Positions 1-7,364 of a stretch of DNA of 13,752 bases are shown one piece after another. Source of the DNA: Psychrobacter sp. (GTDB lineage Bacteria; Pseudomonadota; Gammaproteobacteria; Pseudomonadales; Moraxellaceae); NCBI GenBank assembly GCA_029264635.1, contig JARIAA010000115.1, positions 1-13,752 of the forward strand, given 5' to 3'. Below the pieces are notes generated by a model. The model was given only the letters and a program-made list of their open reading frames with translations. It had not been told where the DNA came from and did not search any database. The translations under genes and the position numbers were made by a program. How positions within the stretch are numbered: position 1 is the first letter of the stretch; the number at the start of each line of letters is the position of its first letter.

Positions 1-2186
1 GAGATACGCGCGCTCACCAATTTATCGCCCTCATCTAGACCCACCGCAAACAGACCGTACGAGCGGATGTTAGCAAAATGAAAAAGCTCTACACGCTTCA
101 CCGTACCATTTGCCGTTGCAAAGAATACAAACGGTGGCTCAGCTTGCGTGCTGTCGTCTAATAGCTCATCATCACTGTCTATTGAGTTATCATTTAATGA
201 GCTCTCATCTTTTACCGATAGCTCTTCTACTATTTTTGGAATAGGTAATATCGTTGTCACCGTCTCATCAGGATTTAAACCGATCAGATTTACCAGTGGA
301 CGACCACGTGAACCACGGCTGGCAATTGGCACCTCAAAACCACGCAAACTAAAGACGCGGCCCGTATCAGTAAAGCACAATACCGTTGCGTGTGTCGAGG
401 TGACCACCAAATGATCAATCACATCGTCTTCTTTCATTGCGGTCGCAGATTTGCCTTTACCGCCACGTTTTTGCGCCACATAATCATCAATCGGCTGCGT
501 TTTTGCATAGCCCGTACGTGAGACCGTCATGACCACGGTTTGCTCTGGGATAAGGTCTTCACGGTTAAAGTCCATGCGCGAATCAATAATATCCGTACGG
601 CGCGCGTCCCCAAAATTATCACGAATCTCAATAAGCTCATTGGAGATGATCGTCATTAATTTATCAAAATCGCCAAGGATAGACTCTAAATGGGTGATCT
701 CACGCAACAAATCTTGATATTCTTCGGTCAATTTGTCTTGCTCAAGACCCGTCAGGCGATGCAACTGCATATCTAAAATCGCATTGACCTGCTCGACTGA
801 TAAACGATAACTTTGCTCGCCTTCAACTGCGCCATCAATTAGGCCAAACGGCGCTTTTGGATCTTCGCCCTCGATGAATTCAGGACGTACTGATTGACTG
901 CCAGCGGCCGTCAACATTGCAACCACGCTACCTGAGCCCCAAGTATTATTTAGCAAACTTTCACGAGCTAAGCCGCGGTTTGCCGATGCTTTAATGGCAT
1001 CAATGATTTCGTCGATATTGGCAAGGGCAACCGTCAAACCTTCGAGCAAATGACCACGGACGCGGGCTTTATTCAACTCAAAAATCGTACGGCGCGTCAC
1101 TACTTCTTGACGATGACGCACAAAAGCGGCAATTAGCTGACGTAGCGTCAATAATTTTGGCTGACCATTATCGAGCGCCACCATGTTAATACTAAAGCTT
1201 GATTCGAGTGGTGTCTGTAAAAACAAATTATTAACGATGACTTCTGCCGTTTCACCACGGCGCAAATCAATGGCAATACGCATACCGTCTTTATCAGACT
1301 CATCTCGTATTTCAGTAATACCTTCGATCTTTTTGTCACGCACAAGCTCTGCAATACGCTCAATGAGCTTGGCTTTATTGGTCTGATAAGGCACTTCGGT
1401 GAACACAATGCGTTCGCGATCACGGTTGACGCCCGTATCGCTCATTGGCTCAATAATATAACGACCGCGGACATGTAAGCGTCCCTTACCTGTGCGATAA
1501 GCATCTAAGATACCAGCACGACCATAGATAATACCACCCGTTGGAAAATCAGGACCTGAGATATGCGTCATCAGCTCTTCAGCTGAGACTTGGGGATTGT
1601 TGGCATAAGCCAGACACGCATTAATCACTTCAGTCAAGTTATGCGGTGCCATATTGGTCGCCATACCGACAGCGATACCAGTGGCTCCATTGATGAGCAA
1701 GTTGGGCACACGCGCGGGCATAACGCTTGGCATACGCTCAGAGCCATCGTAGTTGTCTTCCCAATCGACCGTGTCTTTGTCCAAGTCAGCAAGCATCTGA
1801 TGGGTCAGCTTGGTCATGCGCACTTCGGTATAACGCATCGCCGCCGGTGGATCATCGTCAATCGAGCCAAAGTTACCTTGACCATCGACCATGGGATAAC
1901 GCAAACTAAAGTCCTGCGCCATCCGTACAATCGCATCATAGACGGCACTATCGCCATGCGGGTGATATTTACCAATGACATCACCGACCACACGTGCTGA
2001 TTTTTTATAGGGCTTATTATAGTCATTAGAGAGCACATGCATGGCATACATTACACGGCGATGCACAGGCTTGAACCCATCGCGCACATCAGGTAGCGCA
2101 CGCGAGACAATCACGCTCATCGCATAATCCAAATAGGATTGCTTTAGCTCCTCTACGATGCCAATAGGACTGACCGATTCACTCAT
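1..2186 (-). CDS. gyrA: DNA gyrase subunit A, 3' end beyond the window
   Basis: GyrA forms the breakage-reunion part of the A2B2 gyrase that negatively supercoils DNA. The first 728 codons are present. The start at 2186 has a purine-rich ribosome site (AAGGGGTG) about six bases upstream; an in-frame ATG at 2210 lacks one. The N-terminus SYLDYAMSVIVSRALPDVRD is typical. The active-site tyrosine is Y119 in AAMRYTE (E. coli Y122). The quinolone-resistance region reads HPHGDSAVYD, with S80 and D84 matching the susceptible E. coli S83 and D87. A GyrA box, QKRGGKGK, is encoded near 460 and separates GyrA from ParC. It is followed by the first blades of the C-terminal DNA-wrapping domain. That domain carries an acidic, serine-rich insertion (encoded at 132-239) of about 27 residues relative to E. 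coli. No frameshift is seen. The assignment is secure. Confidence 0.98.
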   Translation of the reverse strand, partial: MSESVSPIGIVEELKQSYLDYAMSVIVSRALPDVRDGFKPVHRRVMYAMHVLSNDYNKPYKKSARVVGDVIGKYHPHGDSAVYDAIVRMAQDFSLRYPMVDGQGNFGSIDDDPPAAMRYTEVRMTKLTHQMLADLDKDTVDWEDNYDGSERMPSVMPARVPNLLINGATGIAVGMATNMAPHNLTEVINACLAYANNPQVSAEELMTHISGPDFPTGGIIYGRAGILDAYRTGKGRLHVRGRYIIEPMSDTGVNRDRERIVFTEVPYQTNKAKLIERIAELVRDKKIEGITEIRDESDKDGMRIAIDLRRGETAEVIVNNLFLQTPLESSFSINMVALDNGQPKLLTLRQLIAAFVRHRQEVVTRRTIFELNKARVRGHLLEGLTVALANIDEIIDAIKASANRGLARESLLNNTWGSGSVVAMLTAAGSQSVRPEFIEGEDPKAPFGLIDGAVEGEQSYRLSVEQVNAILDMQLHRLTGLEQDKLTEEYQDLLREITHLESILGDFDKLMTIISNELIEIRDNFGDARRTDIIDSRMDFNREDLIPEQTVVMTVSRTGYAKTQPIDDYVAQKRGGKGKSATAMKEDDVIDHLVVTSTHATVLCFTDTGRVFSLRGFEVPIASRGSRGRPLVNLIGLNPDETVTTILPIPKIVEELSVKDESSLNDNSIDSDDELLDDSTQAEPPFVFFATANGTVKRVELFHFANIRSYGLFAVGLDEGDKLVSARI

Positions 2187-2217
2187 ATACACCCCTTCAC
2201 TCACATCCATTCTCTAA

Positions 2218-2246
2218 TATCTACCTATATGAGCATTTACAGTCAA
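2218..2246 (-). promoter_or_regulatory. Candidate gyrA promoter
   Basis: On the minus strand TTGACT (2246-2241) is followed after 17 bases by TAGATA (2223-2218). The -35 matches the sigma-70 consensus at five of six positions and the -10 at three. Transcription would begin near 2211, leaving a short leader of about 25 bases before the ATG at 2186, with the ribosome site inside it. The -35 overlaps the U-tract of the hairpin upstream, so a terminator and a new promoter appear to abut. This is a motif-based inference. Confidence 0.45.
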
Positions 2247-2269
2247 AAATAACGGCACAAATGCGCCGT
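2245..2269 (-). terminator. Intrinsic terminator-like hairpin upstream of gyrA
   Basis: Read on the minus strand, ACGGCGC and GUGCCGU form a seven-pair stem (one G-U pair) around an AUUU loop at 2269-2252. UA and five U residues follow (to 2245). This is the usual shape of a rho-independent terminator. It could end read-through from the lipase-like gene upstream, insulating gyrA. If a gyrA promoter further upstream exists, it could instead act as an attenuator. Confidence 0.5.
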
Positions 2270-2634
2270 CATATTATATAGTGACTATCAAAAAAAGCTT
2301 ACATACAGTTAACATCTATAGAGAAATAGTGATAGTTTTAATGTTGAATAAAAGAAGCTATTTTAGCACAAATTTGCCTTATAAGGGGTATTTGCATGTC
2401 ATAAAAATCAAGCAGATACGTTCACTATTGATGAGTATTTTCCTAATCAACTCGCTTCAGTGATTGTTTGTTTTTCAAGCATTTATGAAGCATCTTTTAC
2501 ATGTAAAGCAGAAGATTCAAAACCAGTTTTACTATTATTAACAATATGAAATTAAAAAACTGTACCTATTAAAGCACAGTTTTTAAGCTCGGTTATCAAT
2601 CTGAACAATGACAATTGAAGCTTCTTATCAGTCT
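2270..2634. other. AT-rich intergenic spacer without a supported gene
   Basis: This stretch separates gyrA from the lipase-like gene. It is strongly AT-rich. It holds TATAAT-like and TAAAAT-like boxes on the minus strand (2278-2273 and 2365-2360, the latter as TGCTAAAAT), a ten-base palindrome CCTTATAAGG at 2377-2386, and an inverted repeat near 2554-2584 listed separately. A plus-strand open frame of 60 codons from a GTG at 2281 has no ribosome site and a composition expected of AT-rich non-coding DNA, so I do not call it. A dyad, TATAGTGACTATC (2277-2289), resembles the ends of the repeat element at 4395-4531. Confidence 0.5.
2554..2586 (-). terminator. Possible bidirectional terminator after the lipase-like gene
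   Basis: AAAAACTGT (2555-2563) and ACAGTTTTT (2576-2584) form a nine-pair inverted repeat around a 12-base loop. It lies about 50 bases past the stop of the lipase-like gene. On either strand the stem ends in a T-run. Only the CTGT/ACAG core has G-C pairs, so the stem is weak and the call is tentative. Confidence 0.35.
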
Positions 2635-4290
2635 TTAAAATGATGAGTCTTTAAAATTTTGAGCAAAAAACTCTCGTGTGGCTTGGGTGCAAGCAGTATT
2701 GACTAAACCACCATGATAGCTGGACAAGAAGCTGCTTCCAGTCGCGGCAACTGCTGTGTTGAATCGAGATTGTATATCATCAATCGTACTAGTCATTAAC
2801 CAAGGGTTCGCTAATGCTGATGGGCTAAGTGGAAGCAAAGTAGGTATGCCTCGACCAGCTTCATTGTTATTATCGACGTCAAGTACAGTGATATTCAAAT
2901 TTGCTTGTTGCAATTGAGCCGTCATTGCTCCTGTATTTAAGTCATAATATACGGTTGGATCGCGGTGACCACCACATAAAAGCGTTGGCATTTGAGGTTT
3001 ATATCCACGTAAATCGTTGTCTTTTAATGCCTTACGAAGATTGTTTTTCGGGGTAGCCGCTGACATCACAGTGGGTGTGGTTGGTGTTAAACGATCACTA
3101 TTTTGCACAGAATCCATGATGTAAGCTTCTCGGAAACCTGTATTTATGAGATAGTTTTTAGGTGCAAACCCAAGAAATGCAAAAGGCAAATCGCTTGGTG
3201 GTAGTTGATCAAGTATAGGACTATTCGTAGGTTTTGCTTGAAATAACGAAAATTCAGGTAATTGGCCTGCTGCGACCAACTCTCCAAAACTTAGTAAACT
3301 TGGCAACTGCGTATTGGCATAGCCGTCTGCAAAGATTTCTGACGGACTCGTATAGATATTACCATATTTTGCCTGTAACCCCTTTGCTAGCAGTGGCGCA
3401 AATCTGGTAGCCCAGAGATTAACGTTACCTGCAAAAATTGCATCACCAAAAGCTGCTAAAGCGTAGGGGCCAGAGGATGGCGCAATCGCTGTGACTGGCT
3501 TGCCTTGTTGCTCAAGAAATCTTGCTGTTGCCATGACCACATGCCCACCTTGCGAGTAGCCACTGATAAACAATTCACCAGAGTCAGTGACGTTACGATA
3601 ATTGACATTATTAGCGCGTTTTTGCCTATCGATAATTGAGCGCGCACTATCTAAAGCATCGACCATATCAGCGGACTGCTGATCGGCGACCAGATAAGGG
3701 TGGTAGTCAAGATCAGAATCATCATAGCCTGCGTAATTTGGCGCGACGACGATATAACCTTGGGCGGCGAAATTTGCAGCTATCAGCGTCGCTTCTCCTG
3801 CTGCAGGATTCTGCGGATTGCCCACTTGGCTAAAGTCATAGGCTTTTTCGGTGGTAGTGCCATGCGCATAAAGCAGTACAGGTCGATCGCCTTGACACTC
3901 TACGTTATCTCCGCTTGGCAACATCAACGCGGCCGTTGCAGTGGTACGCTCGCCCGCTGCGCCCTTGGTCAGATAGCTGACTTTTTCAATTTTAATATCG
4001 CATTTGGCGGCAGGCGTGGCAGTATTTTTAAGCCCAAATCCCGTATCTATTTGAGTTTTATTAAACGCACTAACCGACTGAACAGACGTGGAATTAGACG
4101 TGATTATTTCATCGTCATCATCGCCACAACCCGCTAGTAATAGCAGGCTACTCGCCACTGCGACTGATAGCGCGCAACGTAACATGGTGGGTTTAATTGA
4201 AGTCGTCACAGGGTTTAATTGAGAGATATCAATAAAGGCATCGACGTCGTCTATTTTGCTATCTTTAGGGTGAGAGTGGAATTCATTCAT
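2635..4290 (-). CDS. Lipoprotein alpha/beta hydrolase, secretory lipase-like
   Basis: Likely a secreted, lipid-anchored serine ester hydrolase; the substrate cannot be read from sequence. From the ATG at 4290 the protein has 551 residues. A lipoprotein signal, MLRCALSVAVASSLLLLAGC, puts the lipidated Cys near residue 55, followed by Gly and four Asp. The hydrolase core has an oxyanion-type YAHGTTT motif, the nucleophile elbow GYSQGG (Ser near 246), a probable acid in GGHRDPTVYY (Asp near 444) and a probable base in SSYHGGLV (His near 526). Four Cys in the exported part could form disulfides. The start is uncertain. 4290 has AAGGA eight bases upstream but adds 35 residues before the signal peptide. 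The ATG at 4185 begins the signal peptide directly but lacks a ribosome site. The frame stays open to a TTG at 4368. The overall pattern resembles the secretory lipase (LIP) family, which is why I favour lipase over peptidase. The gene stands alone between two spacers. Confidence 0.82.
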   Translation of the reverse strand: MNEFHSHPKDSKIDDVDAFIDISQLNPVTTSIKPTMLRCALSVAVASSLLLLAGCGDDDDEIITSNSTSVQSVSAFNKTQIDTGFGLKNTATPAAKCDIKIEKVSYLTKGAAGERTTATAALMLPSGDNVECQGDRPVLLYAHGTTTEKAYDFSQVGNPQNPAAGEATLIAANFAAQGYIVVAPNYAGYDDSDLDYHPYLVADQQSADMVDALDSARSIIDRQKRANNVNYRNVTDSGELFISGYSQGGHVVMATARFLEQQGKPVTAIAPSSGPYALAAFGDAIFAGNVNLWATRFAPLLAKGLQAKYGNIYTSPSEIFADGYANTQLPSLLSFGELVAAGQLPEFSLFQAKPTNSPILDQLPPSDLPFAFLGFAPKNYLINTGFREAYIMDSVQNSDRLTPTTPTVMSAATPKNNLRKALKDNDLRGYKPQMPTLLCGGHRDPTVYYDLNTGAMTAQLQQANLNITVLDVDNNNEAGRGIPTLLPLSPSALANPWLMTSTIDDIQSRFNTAVAATGSSFLSSYHGGLVNTACTQATREFFAQNFKDSSF

Positions 4291-4394
4291 AATTGCTATC
4301 CTTAGCAGTGATAAAATGGAAACTGCCGAACGTCCATGGCAGTCGATACAAAGCTCCTTTGTCATCAACTCTTTAATAATAGGCTTTTTGTTAG

Positions 4395-4531
4395 TATAGT
4401 CATTCCTAAATAAAAGAAGTACAAAGATTATAATGCGCTACTGATATAATTTTTCCTTGCTTGCTGTGCCTACGCAGACAGAGGCTACGATCTCAGTAGC
4501 GCTGTATTTATTTTATAGTGGATCGACTATA
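4395..4531. mobile_element. MITE-like palindromic element of 137 bp
   Basis: The ends are imperfect inverted repeats: TATAGTCATTCC at the left and, read on the other strand, TATAGTCGATCC at the right, matching at 10 of 12 positions. Inside lies a perfect ten-base inverted repeat, GCGCTACTGA (4435-4444) and TCAGTAGCGC (4493-4502). A further dyad, TATAGTGGATCGACTATA (4514-4531), forms the right end. It has no coding capacity. This structure suits a miniature inverted-repeat element mobilised by a transposase encoded elsewhere; no clear target duplication longer than a possible TA is visible. I associate sequences like this with Psychrobacter spacers, but I could not search for copies. It sits just upstream of the lipase-like gene, and a TATACT box lies across its left end, pointing towards that gene. 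Confidence 0.6.
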
Positions 4532-4783
4532 ACAACTTCATAATTACTATCTCTTAACCTTACTGTTTATACCGCAAACGATTATGAAAAGCTACCAAAA
4601 ACCTTGCCTTTGTCTGTCATTTACTATTTACCTCTAGTAGGTGCAGGTCTACTTCAAGTGTGGCTTTAGCAATATGAAGAGCTGCTTATTATTGTAGACA
4701 AAAAATTTCTACCCGCTACACTACCTCATGACATTCTAAATACCTTTGATTATTCTTGCATCATCAAATAGGCATTCATCGTT
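4532..4783. other. Spacer with a possible relict reading frame
   Basis: About 250 bases between the repeat element and the small membrane protein gene. One plus-strand frame runs from 4544 to a TAG at 4769-4771 with a single internal TAG (4667-4669). It lacks an ATG start in its first part. Pieces such as YEELLIIVDKKFLPATLPHD look protein-like, but I recognise no family. It may be the remains of a decayed gene or chance. Confidence 0.2.
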
Positions 4784-5059
4784 ATGGATATTATTCTTGT
4801 TATTATCTGGATCTTAGCTATGGTGCTGTACAGCTTTTCTAGCGATTATGCCGTCGGTTTTCCCAATCATAATAACCGCGCCCTACCCTTTGTGCGCTGG
4901 GGCTCACTACTGATTGCCATGGTGCTGTCCGGTTACTTGGCACAAGCTTACCAAGATAATTTAAAAGGCAACGGCATTTGGGTTTTTATCGTGGTGGTGT
5001 TTGTCATCATTACTTTAGCCAAATTAGTGTTTAAGTGGGTGATTAATAGAAGACGATAA
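4784..5059 (+). CDS. Small inner-membrane protein of unknown function
   Basis: A 91-residue protein with three predicted membrane segments: roughly residues 2-19, 37-55 and 67-86. A polar loop with FPNHNNRALPFVRW follows the first segment, and the C-terminus is basic (WVINRRR), which by the positive-inside rule suggests that end is cytoplasmic. The ribosome site is weak (AGG about 13 bases upstream). It lies 62 bases before cmoM on the same strand and could share its transcript. I do not recognise the family. Hydrophobic pattern, clean start and stop and intact length support a real gene. Confidence 0.7.
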   Translation: MDIILVIIWILAMVLYSFSSDYAVGFPNHNNRALPFVRWGSLLIAMVLSGYLAQAYQDNLKGNGIWVFIVVVFVIITLAKLVFKWVINRRR

Positions 5060-5121
5060 AACTTCAATAAGAGCGATTAAAATATAGCCTCCCATACCCA
5101 TAAATAGCAGATATAAAAATA

Positions 5122-5964
5122 ATGATAAACGATGAAAACCAAGGGATAGAAATAAAAGAAGCGCGCACCGACCGTAGCTTTGAGGCGATTGCCGATCATT
5201 TTAAAAAAAAAGTCTATGGCGGTTTAAAGGGTGAGATTCGCCTAGCGGTTTTACACCGTGATATCTTTGGCTACATTAAAAAACTCAGTCAGACGCTCGG
5301 ACGTCCATTACGTATCTTAGATGTAGGCGCAGGGCTGGCACAAATTGCAATCGAGCTTGCTACGCAAGGTCATACAGTCATCATCAATGATATCTCAGCC
5401 AATATGCTCGAAAAAGCAAAAAGGAGCGCAGCAAAAACTGGCAAACGCTTGGATATAGCGTGGTATGCTTGCCCTTATCAAGATCTTGAGGCTAAGCTTG
5501 CTGACGATAATGCAGATAGGTTTGATGTAATACTGTGTCATGCCCTACTAGAATGGTTGGCAGAGCCTAGATTAATAATGGATTTTTTTGATAAGCAGCT
5601 TTCGGATACTGGCGTACTGTCGTTATGCTTTTACAATCCTGCAAGCTTTGATTATCGCAATTTAATTATGGGGAATTTTAACCTACTCGATAATACAGCT
5701 TATAAAGCCGACAATAAAAAAAGCTTGACCCCTAATCATCCAGTTGCACGCCAAGAGGTGGAGTCGTGGTTAGCGCAGCATCATTATCAAATTGTCGTAG
5801 AGAGTGGACTGCGCGTGTTTCATGATTATGCGCCATTAAAGCGCGGTGGTCATAATGACCCTGAAGCCGTAATTCGTATGGAGCTACGCTACTCGCAGCA
5901 AGCGCCTTATAAATGGCTTGGCCGTTACTTACATATTATGGCGACGCGGCAAGCTAGCTTATAA
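5122..5964 (+). CDS. cmoM: tRNA 5-carboxymethoxyuridine methyltransferase
   Basis: CmoM (formerly SmtA) is an S-adenosylmethionine-dependent enzyme that methylates 5-carboxymethoxyuridine at the tRNA wobble position to its methyl ester, widening codon reading. The 280-residue protein aligns by eye with E. coli CmoM (261 residues) along its length. It shows the opening DRSFEAIADHFKKKVYGGLKG, SAM motif I ILDVGAGLAQ (65-74), the acidic end of strand 2 IIND (87-90), HALLEWLAEPR (140-150), FYNP and GNFN, the hallmark LRVFHDY (230-236) and the ending GRYLHIMA (267-274). The N-terminus is about 15 residues longer than in E. coli. No Shine-Dalgarno sequence precedes the ATG at 5122; nothing better exists in frame. 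The gene converges with fbpC. CmoA and CmoB, which make its substrate, are not in the window. Confidence 0.93.
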   Translation: MINDENQGIEIKEARTDRSFEAIADHFKKKVYGGLKGEIRLAVLHRDIFGYIKKLSQTLGRPLRILDVGAGLAQIAIELATQGHTVIINDISANMLEKAKRSAAKTGKRLDIAWYACPYQDLEAKLADDNADRFDVILCHALLEWLAEPRLIMDFFDKQLSDTGVLSLCFYNPASFDYRNLIMGNFNLLDNTAYKADNKKSLTPNHPVARQEVESWLAQHHYQIVVESGLRVFHDYAPLKRGGHNDPEAVIRMELRYSQQAPYKWLGRYLHIMATRQASL

Positions 5965-5968
5965 TAGC

Positions 5969-6003
5969 TATAGCCTATACTGAATAAAAGTATCCTATAT
6001 TTT
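5969..6003 (+). terminator. Possible terminator after cmoM
   Basis: TATAG-CCT-ATACT (5969-5981) pairs with AGTAT-C-CTATA (5989-5999) around the loop GAATAAA, with a small internal bulge. A TTTT run follows (6000-6003). It lies just after the cmoM stop, in the gap where cmoM and fbpC converge. The stem is AT-rich and broken, so confidence is limited. Confidence 0.35.
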
Positions 6004-6031
6004 ATCAGCCGCGCCCTAAAGTTTGTGCAGT

Positions 6032-6043
6032 GAATCAACTATA
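6032..6043. repeat. Orphan end resembling the MITE-like element
   Basis: Read on the minus strand, TATAGTTGATTC differs at two of 12 positions from the right end of the element at 4395-4531 (TATAGTCGATCC). Adjacent bases on both sides do not continue the match. It may be a single end left by a decayed copy or a related shorter element, or chance. Confidence 0.25.
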
Positions 6044-6062
6044 CCCAAAGAGAAGAGGTATT

Positions 6063-7364
6063 TTAGTCTAATAGCTCTGCCGCTTCCGTGTCTCTTGATA
6101 ATCTGTCATATTCTGACCAAGTCGTAGCATTGATGTCTTTTTCATCGAACACGACCACGTGCTCTAGCAAAGGCAAAATACCAATATGCGAGCCAATCTC
6201 ATGATTATGGTGACTGGCAACCAGTGATAAAACCGTCTGACCATCGTCAAGCTGCAAGCGATAAAGATAATTGGCACCGCGAAACACGCGCCCTACTACT
6301 AAGGCTGTCTGCGTGCTGTCATCATCATGAATGATATCATCAGGACGCACCAAGACTTTAATCGGTGTGCCATTAGGATAATCATACTCGCAGTACTGCG
6401 GCTGCCCTGACGCATCATAAACTTCCATGCGCCGATACACATCACCAAGCGCCGTCTCAACGTGCCCCTCTTTAATAATCCCATCTATCATCGCCCCTTC
6501 ACCGACGAACTCCGCGACGAAAGGACTGATAGGCTCATGATATAGCTCGCTTGGCGTTGCCCATTGGACAAGCTTGCCTCTGTGCATCACGCCGACTTTA
6601 TCTGCGATGGCAAAAGCTTCATTTTGATCATGCGTGACCAAGATTGCTGTGGTATTGGTTCGTTTAAGAATATCGCGCACACTCATGGCAAGGGATTCAC
6701 GCAGCACCACATCGAGATTGGAAAAAGGTTCATCAAGCAGTAGCAGTTTGGGCTTGGGTGCCAGCGCTCGCGCCAAGGCAACGCGCTGCTGCTGACCACC
6801 TGAAAGCTCAGCTGGGCGCTTATTGGCATGCTCAGTTAATTCAACGAGCGCTAACATCTCCGCTACCCGTGCTTTTTTATCAGCAGCGGACCAACTATTA
6901 AGACCAAAAGCGATATTTTTGGCGACCGTTAAATGACCAAATAGCGCATAATCTTGAAACACCATACCCATTCCGCGCTTGGCAGGTGCAACCGCAAATG
7001 ACATACGCGCTGTCTGCTCCGTTAAGCGCTGATCGTTTAAGCTGATGGTACCTCGGCGCGTAGGCTCAAGTCCTGCAATCGCACGCAAGGCGGTCGTTTT
7101 TCCACAGCCGCTATAGCCCAAAAAGCAGCCAATCTCCCCTTGCTGTAGCGTCAATGATAACCCATCAACAATGGTCAAGTCGTCGTAACCAACGACCAAA
7201 TTTGCGACTGTTAAATAGGGCTTTTCGATGGGTTTATGCGGTCCATATTGCGGCGTAATAACGGCACACGTAGAGCCTTGTTTCATATTGTCAAGCGCAC
7301 TCTTAGCTTTAGTGATACTTTGCTTGGATTGGGTTGCCGAGTCTTTAATCAGGTCAGTATACAT
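6063..7364 (-). CDS. fbpC: Ferric iron ABC transporter, ATP-binding protein
   Basis: The ATPase that should power the FbpB permease from the cytoplasmic side. From the ATG at 7364 it has 433 residues; the frame extends to a TTG at 7376 without a better ribosome site. Motifs in order (numbered from 7364): Walker A GYSGCGKTT (83-91), Q-loop FQDYALF (136-142), signature LSGGQQQR (187-194), Walker B LLLLDEP (207-213) and H-loop VTHD (His 245). The C-terminal 140 residues form a TOBE-like regulatory region (VLVRPDDI, GRVFRGANYLYRLQL), typical of FbpC/AfuC proteins of about 350 residues. About 45 extra, low-homology residues precede the ABC fold (LTVANLVVGYDD), so the true start could be the internal ATG at 7286. 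It lies 124 bases downstream of the permease frame; that gap has no obvious terminator. Iron specificity is inferred from fbpA next door. Confidence 0.9.
   Translation of the reverse strand: MYTDLIKDSATQSKQSITKAKSALDNMKQGSTCAVITPQYGPHKPIEKPYLTVANLVVGYDDLTIVDGLSLTLQQGEIGCFLGYSGCGKTTALRAIAGLEPTRRGTISLNDQRLTEQTARMSFAVAPAKRGMGMVFQDYALFGHLTVAKNIAFGLNSWSAADKKARVAEMLALVELTEHANKRPAELSGGQQQRVALARALAPKPKLLLLDEPFSNLDVVLRESLAMSVRDILKRTNTTAILVTHDQNEAFAIADKVGVMHRGKLVQWATPSELYHEPISPFVAEFVGEGAMIDGIIKEGHVETALGDVYRRMEVYDASGQPQYCEYDYPNGTPIKVLVRPDDIIHDDDSTQTALVVGRVFRGANYLYRLQLDDGQTVLSLVASHHNHEIGSHIGILPLLEHVVVFDEKDINATTWSEYDRLSRDTEAAELLD

Noticed and set aside
1590..2000. Plus-strand frame of 136 codons antisense to gyrA
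   Set aside because: It lies over the most conserved part of gyrA, and the GyrA reading is unambiguous.
2281..2463. Sixty-codon plus-strand frame starting with GTG
   Set aside because: AT-rich spacer, no ribosome site, no recognisable domain, and composition typical of translated non-coding DNA.
3700..4137. Long plus-strand frame antisense to the lipase-like gene
   Set aside because: It mirrors codons of the well-supported minus-strand gene, lacks a ribosome site and shows no protein family features.
4435..4502. tRNA or other structured RNA gene suggested by the GCGCTACTGA inverted repeat
   Set aside because: No cloverleaf, T-loop or anticodon arm can be drawn. The dyad fits better as part of the MITE-like element.
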